A DNA stretch of 64,000 nucleotides from Lithobates sylvaticus (GCA_028564925.1 CM053029.1:193808940-193872939), one strand, 5' to 3'; numbered from the stretch's first letter, positions 45,430-57,191 are shown. The notes: a model not told the origin generated them from the sequence alone. Numbers and translations: made by a program.

Positions 45430-46437
45430 CTATTTGGGTCCACTTGGTAATAACTGAATGCTCCCCTCTTCCCACCCACAATCTATTACGGACCCCCCTT
45501 TTCATAGGCCTAAACTCTTGAATCCTTCACTACTGCACTCTCTACACCATTGGAATTCAGATAAATACAGTGGCAATATCCTTTCCCCCCACCAGCCCCT
45601 CTCAGGTTTCTTCGAAACATCCACTCTCCTCCAACTCATGGCAACCCTGGGGCTTTTCGCTGGTGTGGGAGGGGAACCAAATACATCTATGCTTTCCTTG
45701 CCCTTGACAATGTCAAATCCTTCCAATATCTTCAACAACACGCGTGAATTCCCCTATGTTGAAAAATGGTGAAAGATCTTGTTTTTCCTCCAGACCAAGG
45801 TGCATGGAACAAGATTTGGCTTTCCGCCTCCAAATACTCAGAAAGTATATTAGCTCAACAAAATTCCTTATAAAGTACTTTCATGTTGGTATATGACCTC
45901 TTACTGTATTAATTTGGCCCCACTGCCTTCCCTCTGTGCCTTCAGGGTTGCAGGGGAGGGGATGCTGCACTCTTCTCTATACTTGGTGGTCATACTCCAA
46001 GGTGATCTGATTCTGAATGCAAGTGTATTTCATGATCAGGTCCTCTCCCACTCCCTCTTTCTTTTCCCATCCCAGGCAAGCACCCCTCTACTGTCACTTC
46101 CCCCATCTCTGGTTTTCCTTGATTTCCTTCTCTGCAGTCCTCACTTTTCTCTGCTCCTCCCCTTTACCCTAGTGATTCTTTTATGAACCATGGTACTCTT
46201 CCCCGTAGAGACACTAATAGTTGTTGACATGGAACACTTACCAATAGAATCATTAGTGCCCTCATTTCCATTGGGTTTCCAGATTCTTTCAGCTCATGAT
46301 GTTTAACTCTTGTTCATGATGCTGTGCTCTGGTACATTTCTTTAATGATCTTGCCTCTATTGACCCTGTTCTTCTATGTGTTGTTTATATGTTCCTATAT
46401 GCATTGTTCTAGAAACATAAAAAAAAAAAAAAAAAAT
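45430..46437 (+). mobile_element. Decayed L1/Tx1 LINE 3' end with poly-A
   Basis: Ends in an A-run at 46420-46436. Upstream, plus-strand frames show degraded ORF2 C-terminal phrases: WNKIWLSASKYSESILAQ, SCWYMT, and TLLYTWW in another frame, in the same order as in the intact LINE (xWYxTP, then LLHIWW). Several frame changes. Clearly older than the other LINE copies. Confidence 0.6.
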
Positions 46438-47059
46438 CCTATGTAAAACAAAACTAAGAAAAAAATTGGCCTTGACATACACTTTAATTATAAAATTCTC
46501 AAGGAAGAGTCAGAGCTTTTTATAGATATTGGATAGAAGTCTACATAGAGGATTTGTGATGCCTGGTAGGGATGGGCTGAATGGACCCCTGTCCGGTTCA
46601 CACCAGAAATTTCGAACACTGCAAAAGTTCTGACCCGATAACGAACCCCATTAAAGTCAATGGGACCCAAATGTCAAAAATCAAAAGTGACCATTTTGAA
46701 GGCCTATATGCAAGTAATTGGGCATACAATGGTTATAGGGGCTCGGGTCCTGCCCTGGGGGACATTTATCAATAAAAAGAAGGTTTCTGCAAAACTTCAT
46801 TTTTAAATGAGCAGTGATTTTTTGATTTTTAAAGTGAAAGCATAAAAATGAAAAATTCCTTCCAATATAGTCCCCTTAGTCTACCTGTAAATTGGCAGAT
46901 CTGTACCATGTCTAGAATCTGTTGCAGCAATGATTGTATTTATAAAGCCCAAAAAAATGAAATTTTCCCTGCAAGCTGCCTTGCATACAAACTGGGGAGC
47001 AAGTGTGTATGATGAGGCCACAATGTAGAGCACTGGGAACAAGATTAGAGATTTTTTGG

Positions 47060-47460
47060 ATACATTCTGGTGTCACTTTGACTTGTATAGAAGTAACGGG
47101 TGCGTAAAAATTGGTCTTTGTGTGTTGGTGGCGCCTTCCCACCATAACCCTATAGAGGTAACCTTGATGAAAGCAAGAATTGGCATTGCTGTATAAAATT
47201 GAAATGATATGCACCTGTGAAACAGGTGCAGAAAAATTGGTCTTTGGGTGTCGGTGGCGCCTTCTCACCATAACCCTATAGAGGTAATCTTGATGAAAGC
47301 AAGAACTGGCCTTGCTGTAAAAAATTGCAATGATATGCATCTGTCAAAAAGGTGCAGAAAGATTATTCTTTGGGTGTCAGAGGCACATTCCCACTATAAC
47401 TCTATAGAGGTGCTCTTGAAGAAGGCAAAAAAAATTGCAATGATATGCATATGGTTGGTG
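47060..47460. repeat. 126 bp tandem array, about three copies
   Basis: The phrase ttggtctttgggtgtcggtg recurs at 47111, 47237 and about 47363 with an exact 126 bp spacing. Copies also share accataaccctatagaggta and ttgcaatgatatgca. Inside the hAT element. Confidence 0.88.
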
Positions 47461-47504
47461 TTTTTGCCACGTCTGATATGCCTCAAACACAGTTTGCAGA
47501 TAGC

Positions 47505-48240
47505 AACAGTGCGATCTGCTGCAGATGAGATGTGCTGAAAAAAGGCCCAGACCGCTGAGCTTTGGGGAGTGGGCCGGGAGATAACAGCTGCAGAATGTGA
47601 TGGAATAGGGTGGCTGCTCTCTACTCCTTCTTGATGTCAGCCTCCTTGGGGTTGTGCCACCTCACCTTCAGTTTCCTTCTCTGCTCTATCTCATCCATCT
47701 TCATCATTACCACTGGACACAACTTGGCAATACACTGCGGCTTGGGGAACATGAATGCCAATTTTTCTACCAGTGTTCCTCCCTCTCTCTAGGCTCATGT
47801 TCCTGTCATCCTCAACCTCAGAACCAACATCTGAATCCAGTAATGGCTGGGCATCATCAAGGAGGCAAGTGGCTGAAGCTGTGGTCAAATAACTCAGCTG
47901 ACTCCTCAATGGCTGATGTTGGGGCTATGGTAGGAATAGATGTGGACAAGGAGGCAGGTTTATCCACTTTGGCAACTGCAGGGGACTGCACACTTGTCTT
48001 TGCTTGCATGACAGAGGATGAGAAGAATAAGGAAGGTTTAGTAAGCCAGTCCATCCCCTCCTCTGCATGCTGGGGCAAACTCACTTAACAGAGGAAATTA
48101 TGCCCTGCCTGAGGACTGACCACCACGTCCACCTTTGCCCGTGGACACATTTGTTACTGGCCCCCGTACAGTGCCAAGGGAACATCTGCCTCTCCTTGTT
48201 GTCCTCTCAGACATTATTGGGAGGGAGGGGGCGGTGCTTA
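47505..48240 (-). pseudogene. Possible hAT transposase remnant
   Basis: Higher-complexity sequence inside the hAT, with minus-strand frames at 47691-47909 and 47857-48084. One phrase, SLPQHAEEGMDWL, has protein-like composition; another is acidic (DVGSEVEDD). Frames overlap and are broken. Assignment as the N-terminal part of the element's own transposase is by position, not by a recognised domain. Confidence 0.35.
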
Positions 48241-48364
48241 TAAGCAAATGTAAAGAAGAAGTTGAAATCTGTACATAGATGCACTTTAATCAATGTAAAG
48301 AGGTGTTTGGTGCACTTTAATTTGAGTACTCACACTACACAGACACACTCCACGAATACACTAT

Positions 48365-48955
48365 AATATAATGCAATATAATGCGCCAAACGTACAGTGG
48401 CACACAGAACTATATGGCATTAAACGGGCAGTATTGCACACAAAAGTAAATGGCGTTAAACTGGCAGTAACGGTCAAAACTATATGGTGTTAAACTGGCA
48501 GTAATACACGCAGAACTATATGGCGTTAAACTGTCAGTAACGCACACAGAAGTAAATAGTGTTAAACTGGCATTAACGCAAAAAAACGTTATGTCGTTAA
48601 ACTGGCAGTAACGCACACAGAACTATATGGTGGAAAACAGGGAGTAAAGCACACAGAACTATATGGTGTTAAACTGGCATTAACACACACAGAACTTTAT
48701 GGCGTTAAACTGGCAGTAACGCACAAAACGATATGGCGTTAAATTGGCAGTAACGCACACAGAACTGTATGACGTTAAACTGGCAGTAATGCACACAGAA
48801 CTATATGGCGTTAAACTGTCAGTAACGAACACAGAACTATATGGCGTTAAACTGGCAGTAACGCACACAAAACTATATGGTGTTAAACTGACAGTAATGC
48901 ACACAGAAGTAAATGGCAGTAAACTGGCAGTAACGCAATCAAATAGACGGTGTTC
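48365..48955. repeat. 36 bp tandem array, about 16 copies
   Basis: Unit cacacagaactatatggcgt plus taaactggcagtaacg, with starts at 48614, 48650, 48686 and so on. A length divisible by 3 yields a periodic open frame on each strand, which is not a gene. Confidence 0.95.
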
Positions 48956-48967
48956 AACCATCATTAC

Positions 48968-49190
48968 ACTATCTGAACTGTCCCTACTCTAGCTATACAC
49001 TAGTGTAAAGATACTGACACAGTCTCACTACACTACAATGAAACTATCTGAGCTGTCCCTATTCTACACTAATGTACGTATGAATGACACGGTCTCACTA
49101 CACTACAGTGAAGCTATCTGAGCTGTCCCTACTCTAGCTGCACACTATGCAAAGCTGAATGATGGTCCTCCTCACTACACTCACACTATC
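48968..49190. repeat. Roughly 100 bp tandem repeat, about 2.3 copies
   Basis: The phrase ctatctgagctgtccctact with cactacactacagtgaagct repeats with about 100 bp spacing inside the hAT. Confidence 0.75.
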
Positions 49191-49637
49191 CCTAGACTGA
49201 CACTAAACTAATATTCTACACTGACAATTGAAGCAAAATAGCACAGTATACTGTAGCACACTAACTAATAGCACTGAACAGAGCCCTGTTCTATCTATCT
49301 CCACGCTGAAATCACACTGAAAATGGCTGCCATTGAAAGAATACTTTTATGCTGTGGGGCAGGAATGAGCCATGATTGGATAAATTCATGATGAGAGTGT
49401 CCAATCATGACTCTGACAGTGCTCTGTGCCCTAACTGGCTGACGCTTTTACTGCTTCAGCCAATCAGGGCTTGCAATGCACTGTTCAGCACCGCAATGCA
49501 TTGTGGTCGGTTTAGGGGGGGGGGGGATAAACGGTCAAATTACCCATTTGTTCGGCGGTACACCGAACGTCCGAACAGCAAAAGTTTGGCCCGAACTTAT
49601 GCTCAGGCCAAACCGTTTGCCCATCCCTAATGCTTGG

Positions 49638-50679
49638 GGCCTAAGCTGAGTGCTTTCTGTATGATGCCTACTCTGTATGATGGCCCCATGTGGATCCAAC
49701 AGATATTGTCTCAGGGTGAACACATGTCCAAAGTGTATATAGTCTAAGAAAAGAGACTAAAAGAGAAACTCAAACTCTTTCAGAATCTGTGTGAAAGATA
49801 ATTCTGCCTGGAACCACTTAGTATACTCAGTTTGGGATCAGCAGCTCAATAAAAACTGAATATACACATAAAAGCCTTTTAGCAAGTCACAGTATTTCTG
49901 AGTATGTCTATAACAAGGTCTTATTGCTAATGACGCTTGCTGAACCCCTGCAGCTTGCAGTGCTTTTAAAAGCCAGAGGTAAATAGGTTATATAACTGGT
50001 GAGCGGGGTTCTGGCTCTGCACCAGTAAGTCCAAGGGTCTCTTTTATTCCTTCGAGAGGGAGACACAATAGGGCCCAAGCTGCAGGAAGCTGTTGCCATG
50101 GTAATTTGCTGTGCTCTAAAATATGGCCTGCATTTAGTAAGCACAAATCTGAGCACTGAGTGAAAAAGAGGGGAAAATCCTGAATGCTTTATACACGGCA
50201 GGAGATAATAGAAGAAAAAACAAAAAAGAACTAAACATTTAACTCCTTCCTTGGTATGGCAGTCACCCTTTTTTACCTGTAATGATATTTGGCCTTCGTG
50301 TATTTATGTAGTGGAATAATAATAACACATATTTAATAATAATATTGACCAGTAAAAGCAGAACTGTCATTTGGAAGCAAATGGGACAACATTTTCAGTC
50401 CTGCTTGTCCTGAGGACCCTATAAAGCTTTTTTCTTTACATCACTAAAACTTCAGAAATAGACAATGAGCTGTTCTTTCAAAATTGGGACTGTTTTTCAA
50501 TGAAGAAAAAACCTGGAACAGGGAAAAAAACTTTGTGGTTTACATTTTACTATTCTAATAAAAATGTTAACTGTTCAGTGAAATACACTTTTCAACCAAT
50601 GTTTCTGATGTTTTTACGTTAAGGAGAGCTCTTTGAAACATAACTAGAACAGGGAGAGTTAGGTGTGGGTAAACCATAA
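49638..50679. other. Non-coding stretch, possibly single-copy
   Basis: No transposon ends, tandem repeats or coding frame recognised. One of the candidate single-copy host intervals. Confidence 0.4.
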
Positions 50680-51173
50680 GAAACAAAATGTTCTGGTCTG
50701 ATGAAACAAAGATTGAACTCTTTGGCCTGAATGGCATGCATCATGTCTGGAGGAAACCAGCCACCACTCCAACCACCTGGCCAATACCATTCCTACAGTG
50801 AAGCATAGTGGTGGCAGCATCATGCTGTGGCACAGCAGGAACTGGGAAACTAGTCATGACTGAGGGAAAGATGACAGCAGTAATATACTAAGACATCCAT
50901 GATGAAAACCTGCTCCAGAGGGCTCTGGACCTCAGACTGGGGCGAAGGTTTATCTTCAAACAGGACAACGACCCTAATCACACAGAAAAGATAACAAAGC
51001 TTGTAGCATCATACTCAAAATGACTTAAGGCTGTAATTGGTATGAATGGTGCTTCAACAAAGTCTTGAGCAAAGGCTGTGAATACTTATGTACTTGTCAT
51101 CTTTTTTAATTTTTTATAAACTTGCAAAGATTTCAAACAAACTTCTTTTATGTTGTCATTATGGGGTATTGTT

Positions 51174-51924
51174 ACTTTCACCCCCCCCCCCCCCTTTCCC
51201 CCTTTTTTTTATCTTTTTGCACCGATTCTGATTTCAAAACCTTCTCCTTTCAATGAGGAATATTTAAATGATCTCTTTTTATATCTCATACTTAGTGATC
51301 TATTTGTACATCTTTTATCCTTAGCCTGTTTCTACTGTCCCCCGTGTCTGCCCCCAGGGGGTCACCCATTATAGGATGTCTCAATCGTTGCCGTCTTTTA
51401 CTACAGGGTTTCTTTTGTTGGTGAGTCATGCAGGATTTTATGTAAAAGTTTGATGTATTATTAATTGCTTTAGTCACTATTTAAAAATTATATGATGATG
51501 TAATTAAAAGATTGTATTCTTCTATAGATGTTATGGGTGACGCCTCTTGAGGAAGCATCATTAGCCGTGAAACCAGTCGAGGATCACGTCCAACCCCACA
51601 TCATCGTGTCTCTGCATACCTGTGGGGCCCATTGTAAACCTGTAAACTTTAATACTTTGTTTATGAGATCATAGGTCAACAATTACTTAAATGTTTTGTT
51701 GTGAATTATGTATTTTTCAAAAAATTGTGCAAATAAATGTTATACTTTTTAACACTCCTTTTGTTATATTTGGGTACCGCAATAGTCCCCACCATCATTG
51801 ATGTTCAAGGGTACCTTTTGGAGTAGCCCCTTATTTATCTCCCCCTTGCTCTACTATACAATTATGGGATGATGGTACCTACCCCTATATATGATACTGA
51901 CCTATTGAGGCAACATTGCATAAA
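51174..51924 (+). mobile_element. Hammerhead-bearing retroposon with 14 bp target duplication
   Basis: tatggggtattgtt flanks the insert exactly (51160-51173 and 51925-51938), splitting the Tc1 right end. No inverted ends. The insert starts with a C/T-rich run, is non-coding, and holds a hammerhead-like motif around 51538-51590. This shows that the hammerhead family moves by retroposition. Confidence 0.8.
51538..51590 (+). ncRNA. Hammerhead-ribozyme-like motif F
   Basis: Stem I inner CCTC (51543-51546) with GAGG (51579-51582); outer GACG pairs with CGTC after an internal loop. The core reads TTGAGGA, the first base changed or one base inserted relative to CTGANGA. Then a weak stem II, GAAA (51569-51572), stem III A-C/G-T around CA, and cleavage C at 51578. 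A stem I internal loop is a usual feature of natural type I hammerheads. Confidence 0.5.
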
Positions 51925-52039
51925 TATGGGGTATTGTTTTTAGGTTTTCGAGTAAAATAATGAATTCATTTTGGAATAAGGCTGTAACATTACAAAATGT
52001 AAAAAAAGTTAAGCACCGTGAACACTTTCCAGATGCACT

Positions 52040-52630
52040 TATAAACATGTAAAAAAGGCAAATAAATTGATAAAAACATTATTGTTTCCATTTATAATCA
52101 GCAGGTGTAGGCAACGTTTTAAACCTAGTGTGCCAAAAAAATGTTGGTAGAACATTTAGAGAGGAGCAAGCAGGGCACCATTAAAACCCCCATTATGACC
52201 CCCATCCTTATGAAATTAGGACCCAGGAATACATAGTGCTCTGTGGCAAAAATTGGTTGTGGTTAAATTGGGTGTGGCGTTATAAAGTTTGAGCCTAGTT
52301 CTTGCACTCCCAAAATACTCCGTAATATTGATATTTCTGAACTGACAAACAAGTGTCGTGCAGACACACATAAATCTCAGCACAAAGGATATTGTTTTAA
52401 AATTGAAACTCTTTCATTCTTCCCCTCTAGTAGCCCTTTTGATGGCCTTGTTACCCGAAGTACTGGCAGCAATGCTTTTTTTTTACACAGAGAACATACA
52501 GCTGCTGAATAGAGGGAGCTGATCTCTGGGAGATGAGGTTAACATTTTATGACTGCTATGCTAGTGGTAATAAGTGATACAATGCAGTGTGCAGTGCTCT
52601 GTCCCTTCAACCAATTGCAGCACTGTCCCT
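52040..52630. other. Non-coding stretch, nothing recognised
   Basis: Moderately AT-rich, with no coding frame or repeat end recognised. Confidence 0.4.
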
Positions 52631-52632
52631 AC

Positions 52633-53052
52633 TCGTACACACAGTCGGATATTCTGAGAGAAAAAGTCCAATCGGATTATGTTGTCGGAAAATCCGATCA
52701 TGTGTGGGCTCTAGTGGGCTTTTTCCGTCAAAATTTCCGACAGAAAAAATTTGAGAGCAGGATCTAAAATTTTCCGACAACAAAATCGAATCTGACTTTT
52801 TCCGATCGTGTGTAGAGAATTCCGACTCACAAAGTGGCACGCATGCACAGAAGAAATTTGGAGACGAAAGCTATTGGCTACTGGCCTCTACGTAGTCCCG
52901 TTGTACATTATGTACGTCACCTCGTTCGGAACGATCGGATTTTCCGACAACTTTGTCCGACCGTGTGTGTGCAACACAAGTTTTGGACAAAATCCGTTGG
53001 AAAAAATCAGACGGATTTTGTGGTCGGAATGTCCGACCGTGTGTACAAGGCA
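52633..53052. mobile_element. MITE with gtacacacRgtcgga ends, about 420 bp
   Basis: Inverted ends gtacacacagtcgga (from 52635) and tccgaccgtgtgtac (to 53045). The same motif recurs inside at about 52695, 52803 and 52965 in alternating orientation, so the element is a series of short inverted units. A related short segment is at 11157-11200. Non-coding. Confidence 0.7.
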
Positions 53053-53067
53053 TTACTCTCAGCAACT

Positions 53068-53373
53068 CTAAGGCTACTTTCACACTGGAGCGGTGGGAGC
53101 GCTGGCGGTAAAGCGGCGCTATATTTAGCGCCGCGCTCCCCCATTGTTTTCAATGGGACCGGGCGCTATAAGAGCGGTAAATATACCGCTCCTATAGCGA
53201 GCCAAAGATGCGGCTTGCAGGACATTTTGAGCGTCCTGCAAGCGCACCGCTTCAGTGTAAAAGCCCTAGGGCTTTCACACTGAGACACAGCAACAGCTGT
53301 TTCGGGTCGGTTTGCAGGCGCTATTCTTAGCGCAATAGCGCCTGCAAACCGCCCCAGTGTGAAAGGGGCCTAA
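53068..53373. mobile_element. MITE with ttagg-ccctttcacactg ends, about 305 bp
   Basis: The left end aaggctactttcacactgga and the right end, inverted, ttaggcccctttcacactgg form imperfect terminal repeats. Internal stem-loops include a perfect 18 bp arm at 53308-53325/53334-53351 and a cttgcaggac/gtcctgcaag pair (53214-53242). Non-coding. Kolobok- or Harbinger-type by end sequence (inference). Confidence 0.75.
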
Positions 53374-55139
53374 CAGGTGCCAGAATACCACTTCATATCT
53401 TTGTTACAATCACCAAGCTTTTCTAAGCCACTAAAAAAGTCATAAGAAATAATAATATGGTTTAGTAACAGATAGCACTTTAGGTTAATTATAAAATATA
53501 ATTTAAAAGTATAATATAAAATGGCTGTAGGGTTAAAAAAAAGGTTTAAAAAAGTAAGAAAAAATTTAATTTGGTAAAATATGTAAATGTATTTCTGATC
53601 CATTTTGTGCTTCCTGTGGACACATGCTTTTGAATATAGTGTTTTATGACACCTCGTTAATGTCAGCATCACCAAATAATTCATATAAGGCTGATGTAGT
53701 AGAGCTACACTCTTCTACACAAAACAAAATGTCAGGTTGTAGTTCACTAATATGCTTATTGTACTGATGCAAACGCTACATCTTTTCCCACTAGGCCCTC
53801 ATTTCTTTCTCTGCTGTATTCTGGCTTCAAAATGCTTCATAAATCATGTGAAAGTGTATGAACTGTAATTTTTGCATACAGGACCGACAAATTGCAGTTT
53901 ATTAGTTCCAAAAAGTAGCACTGCCAATTCTTACAGGTAATTATAATAAAGCAGACCCAAGGTATATGTATTATGCATGCTAAGTAAATGTGCAAGTTTA
54001 CCACTTTTATTTTTTTATATTGAATTTATAGATGCTTACATCATTATTAAATTGTGATTTATTTTTTAATTTATTTTTTGTAATTAGGAAATGGTGCAAA
54101 TTAATTAGGGAATTTTCATTGAATCTCCACAATAAAGATTCTTTTGTTGCCTAAACATTTAATTTTCCTTTACATAAGTGTTAGCAGGAGTAACAATTGT
54201 GAAAACAGTTTAAAACCTAGAATCTCTTCTAGGTCTGTTAACATAACCCTCGCCCCCACTGAAGCTATGTTTAGGACAGAATACATTACAGTGTACTGCA
54301 TCATTGAAATATCTCCCATTATCTTGTTGTCAATGCTTTTTTTTTTTGGTCCCTAACCTATTTGGAGGACTCATTTTAAACAATGCATAGTACAGTCAAG
54401 AGCACATTTAAAAAAATAAAAATAAATTTAATTGTTTACAATGATTAGGCATGTTAAATTGTACTTTTGAAAGAACTGGTAAACCTAAGCAAACATATTA
54501 CATAATGGAAAATTAGCTAATAAAACATTTACAAATGAGTATATAATGTAGACATCTCTATGGTGAAAATTAGATTTTTGACATTTAAAGAGAAACTGTA
54601 GGCAGAAGGAAAAATAACATATATGGTACAGTCTGTCACCAAAAGTAACACAGCAGTTTTTGTTTTCCTGAATCTCCTCATAGTAATGTTTTATTACCAA
54701 TTAATCCACTTCCTTTAAGAAGTCCAAGCTTTTCAGCAAAAGTAGCAGTTACAAGGGTTGTGAAAAATAATAAAACACCACTGGGGGCAATTCCCATGGT
54801 CTGGTTTATTTTATTTTATTTTATTTTAAAATAAAACTAGTGCTGTAACTTCCTAAAAAGTGTTGGCTGGAGATGGATGTGTTTGTCACTTACTTACAGT
54901 ATATTTAAAGTTACATATCCATCAAAGAACACGCTGTCCGTAAGGTGACAATGCTGCTGTGTGATTTTGCTGGAGAACAAACAGTGTTGTTACCTTATTA
55001 CAAGAAGAGAAAAAAAAATTGCATAAATTCTGAGTCCTCTTGGTCACTAAGGATCACATGATCTGTAACTACCTCCTCCCAGCTACGTACAACTCCTTGG
55101 ATTTCTGGGGACTGAAAACCATCCCTTGAAGACTGCTGC
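53374..55139. other. AT-rich non-coding stretch
   Basis: No coding frame, repeat end or structural RNA recognised over about 1.75 kb apart from short poly-A/T runs. Confidence 0.4.
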
Positions 55140-55790
55140 TGAGTGTTATCCTTTACATCCATGCTGACACAATCCTCCTCCTCCTCTTCTTACTGTTTGT
55201 TTGACGGGCCCACAGCAATGCTATCTGGATAAAGGGGGCCTTGAAAGGTAAGGAAGTCCTCCTTTTCCTCCCGCTGTTCTGCCTCAAGTGACCTGTCCAT
55301 GATTCCACGAAGTGTGTGCTCCAACAGGAAGACCAGAGGGACAGTGTCACTGATTCATGCATTGTTGCTACTCACTATCATTGTGGCCTCCTCCAATGGT
55401 GACAGGACAGTGCATGCATCCTTGATCAGTAGCCACTGGCGTGGCGAAAAGAAGCCAAGCTCCCCTGACCCTGTCCTGGTGCCATACTCGCACAGGTACT
55501 CATTAATGGCGCTCTGCTTGTGTGCAGCCGCTGCAGCATTGACAATGTTGAGTTCCACCTGGTGGGCATGTCACAAAGGAGGCGGTTGGTGATGCAGACA
55601 TCCCACAAAATGCCAACCTGACAGCCCTTGAAGCTGCACGTCCTGGCTTGCCCCCCCTAAACGCCCACAAAGTCCGAGAGAGGTATATGGAGTACTTTGT
55701 GGGTAGGGGGACCATTGATATGCCAGACAATGTGTGAGAGGCATTTTTTAATACATTTATTTTGGAAACTGAACTAAGATTTTTTTTCAT
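55140..55790 (-). pseudogene. hAT (ZBED-like) transposase remnant
   Basis: The minus strand contains, in order, LCDMPTRWNSTLSMLQRL (the conserved TRWNS block of hAT transposases), SAINEYLCEYG, GFFSPRQWLLIKDACTVLSP, LEEATMIVSSNNA, and an acidic tail. This order is that of a hAT transposase/ZBED catalytic domain. It is divided among frames and lacks the BED finger and the C-terminal dimerisation region. The flanking ends were not found. Confidence 0.7.
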
Positions 55791-56070
55791 TTACTGCTTG
55801 GGTTTCTTGTAGGTGTGTTATAGCTTATTTTATGGTTTCTTTTTGGGCCTTTATCTTCAACAGTGGAAACGCACTTTCTGGGCGAGAGGCGGTTACAGTC
55901 TCTTCTTCCTAAAAAGAATCTTCTCATGTTGTGGGTCTGATACATACTAGTTTTTCAAGGTAAGGTATGTAGTGCATTACTGACCCCAAAAATACTCCTT
56001 TTCAGCACCATGACAGAAATGTGTGGATTCATGAAAATGGCGTGATAGGTGGTTTATTACAAAGCACTGT

Positions 56071-56181
56071 GGGTGTAGTTTCCAAAAGACAAATCCACTA
56101 TGCACTACAAGTGCACTGCAAAAGTGCACCTGAAACTGCACTTGGAGTGCAAAGTGGATTAGCCTTTAGTAAATAACACCC
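56071..56181. mobile_element. Short copy of the ggggttatttac MITE, 111 bp
   Basis: gggtgtagtttccaaaagac with aaatccactatgcactacaa on the left and gtgcaaagtggatta ... aaataacaccc on the right match the 20.28 kb MITE, with the central part missing. Confidence 0.8.
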
Positions 56182-56815
56182 ATTGCCACCAAATTCAACA
56201 ACTTTTGACGCAAATAATGCTTTTGGGGTTTGGAATAAGGAAGCCACACATTGTTGATACGGTAAAATTTTACTTCAAGCTCATTCACAAGTGCCTTTCC
56301 AAAACCCTTTTCCAAACTAAAAACATATTTGGTGTCTATAATATTCTTTATTAACATTAATAACTTGGTGCATACTGAACACAGGAACTTACAAAGTTCA
56401 ACTTTGAAAAGTGAAGACAAGATCAGACATGACTATGTCCAAACTGTGTTTGATCTTGCCTTCATCACATGGGGTGTCACCCCTGGTAAAGCCAAATTTA
56501 GAAGATGCACACAATTTGGGGATCAAACTGGGCATTTGATGCAAGAACCCATGCCCAGAATGTCCAAATGTGCAATCTCCCATCGTGGGGATCAATGTAC
56601 TTGTTTTGGGGGTGCAACCCCTTCACCTCAGCCACTTTAGTAGTTAGTAAGTGGTTGCACCCACAAAACGTTGTCATTGATCCACTATGATGGGAGCTAG
56701 CACATGTTGACACACTGTATGCATCTTCCAAATTTGGCGAATTTCTGACGTTAAAATTCTTTTTTTACAAACCCAAAAATGTCTGATAGCTAGTTTGTGG
56801 GGTTTCATATTTTCC
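56182..56815 (-). other. 3' flank of the minus-strand spliced gene
   Basis: No further coding seen. A hairpin is formed by tttgggggtgcaacccc (about 56603) and ggttgcacccacaaaa (about 56653). It may be 3' UTR or the terminal part of the parent transposon. Confidence 0.35.
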
Positions 56816-57191
56816 CTAAACATCAATGATGTTCTTCATTTTTTGTTGAACATCATTGATGTTTTTCTTGATATCATCTAGATCTCGATTGCACACCATT
56901 ATCTGCCCGATGAGGATGTGTGCACTTTCACTGGTAAAATGTGATTCTTCTTCCACAACATCCACATCACCTAAAAAATTAAAAAGAAAAAAAACGGTGT
57001 ATTTTAAAGATGCAGGCATACATTGATTAGCTTTAGCTGTGGTCTCCGACACTCACCTGTTGTGGTGACAATTTCTCCAACTTCTACAATCTCTCCTTCC
57101 TCCTCCTCCTCTGCTTCTGGTGTTGGTATTTCCCTTTCTTTGGGAGGTGTGGGGTCCCTGGTGTCCTCAGACGTCCCGAGTCTTCTCTCCC
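56816..57191 (-). CDS. 3' exons of a spliced gene, probable PIF/Harbinger-type DNA-binding protein tail
   Basis: Two minus-strand exons: 57191-57057 (after acceptor ctcatag, ending acaacag before gtgagt) and 56970-56816 (after a pyrimidine-rich tract ending ag; stop TAG at 56816-56818). The 86 bp intron has GT-AG borders and the phase matches, so the reading frame is open across it. The first exon is acidic (EAEEEEGEIVEVGEIV). The last reads GDVDVVEEESHFTSES, then LDDIKKNINDVQQKMKNIID, a helical and perhaps coiled-coil C terminus. From memory this resembles tails of MADF/Myb-type accessory proteins of frog Harbinger-like transposons. The 5' exons are missing: the LINE begins just upstream. 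Confidence 0.5.

Larger units (their letters stand above)
46567..49629. mobile_element. hAT element, 3.06 kb, 8 bp target duplication
   Basis: Ends tagggatgggc and gcccatcccta are inverted. Flanks atgcctgg (46559-46566) and atgcttgg (49630-49637) form an 8 bp duplication with one mismatch. Inside, left to right: a 126 bp tandem array, a degraded coding stretch on the minus strand, a 36 bp tandem array and a roughly 100 bp tandem array. Non-autonomous now. Confidence 0.8.
50680..52039 (+). mobile_element. Tc1 fragment (cagtgcatct family), opened by a retroposon
   Basis: Plus-strand transposase phrases around ttctggtctgatgaaacaaa and ggtggcagcatcatgctgtg show the catalytic half of the same Tc1 family as 14.8 kb. 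After a 0.75 kb insertion the right end resumes (ggaataaggctgtaacatta, then aacactttccagatgcact, ending about 52039). The left end and N-terminal coding half are missing. Confidence 0.8.

Noticed and set aside
48410-48992. Long periodic open frames on both strands
   Set aside because: Direct product of the 36 bp tandem array, whose length is a multiple of three.
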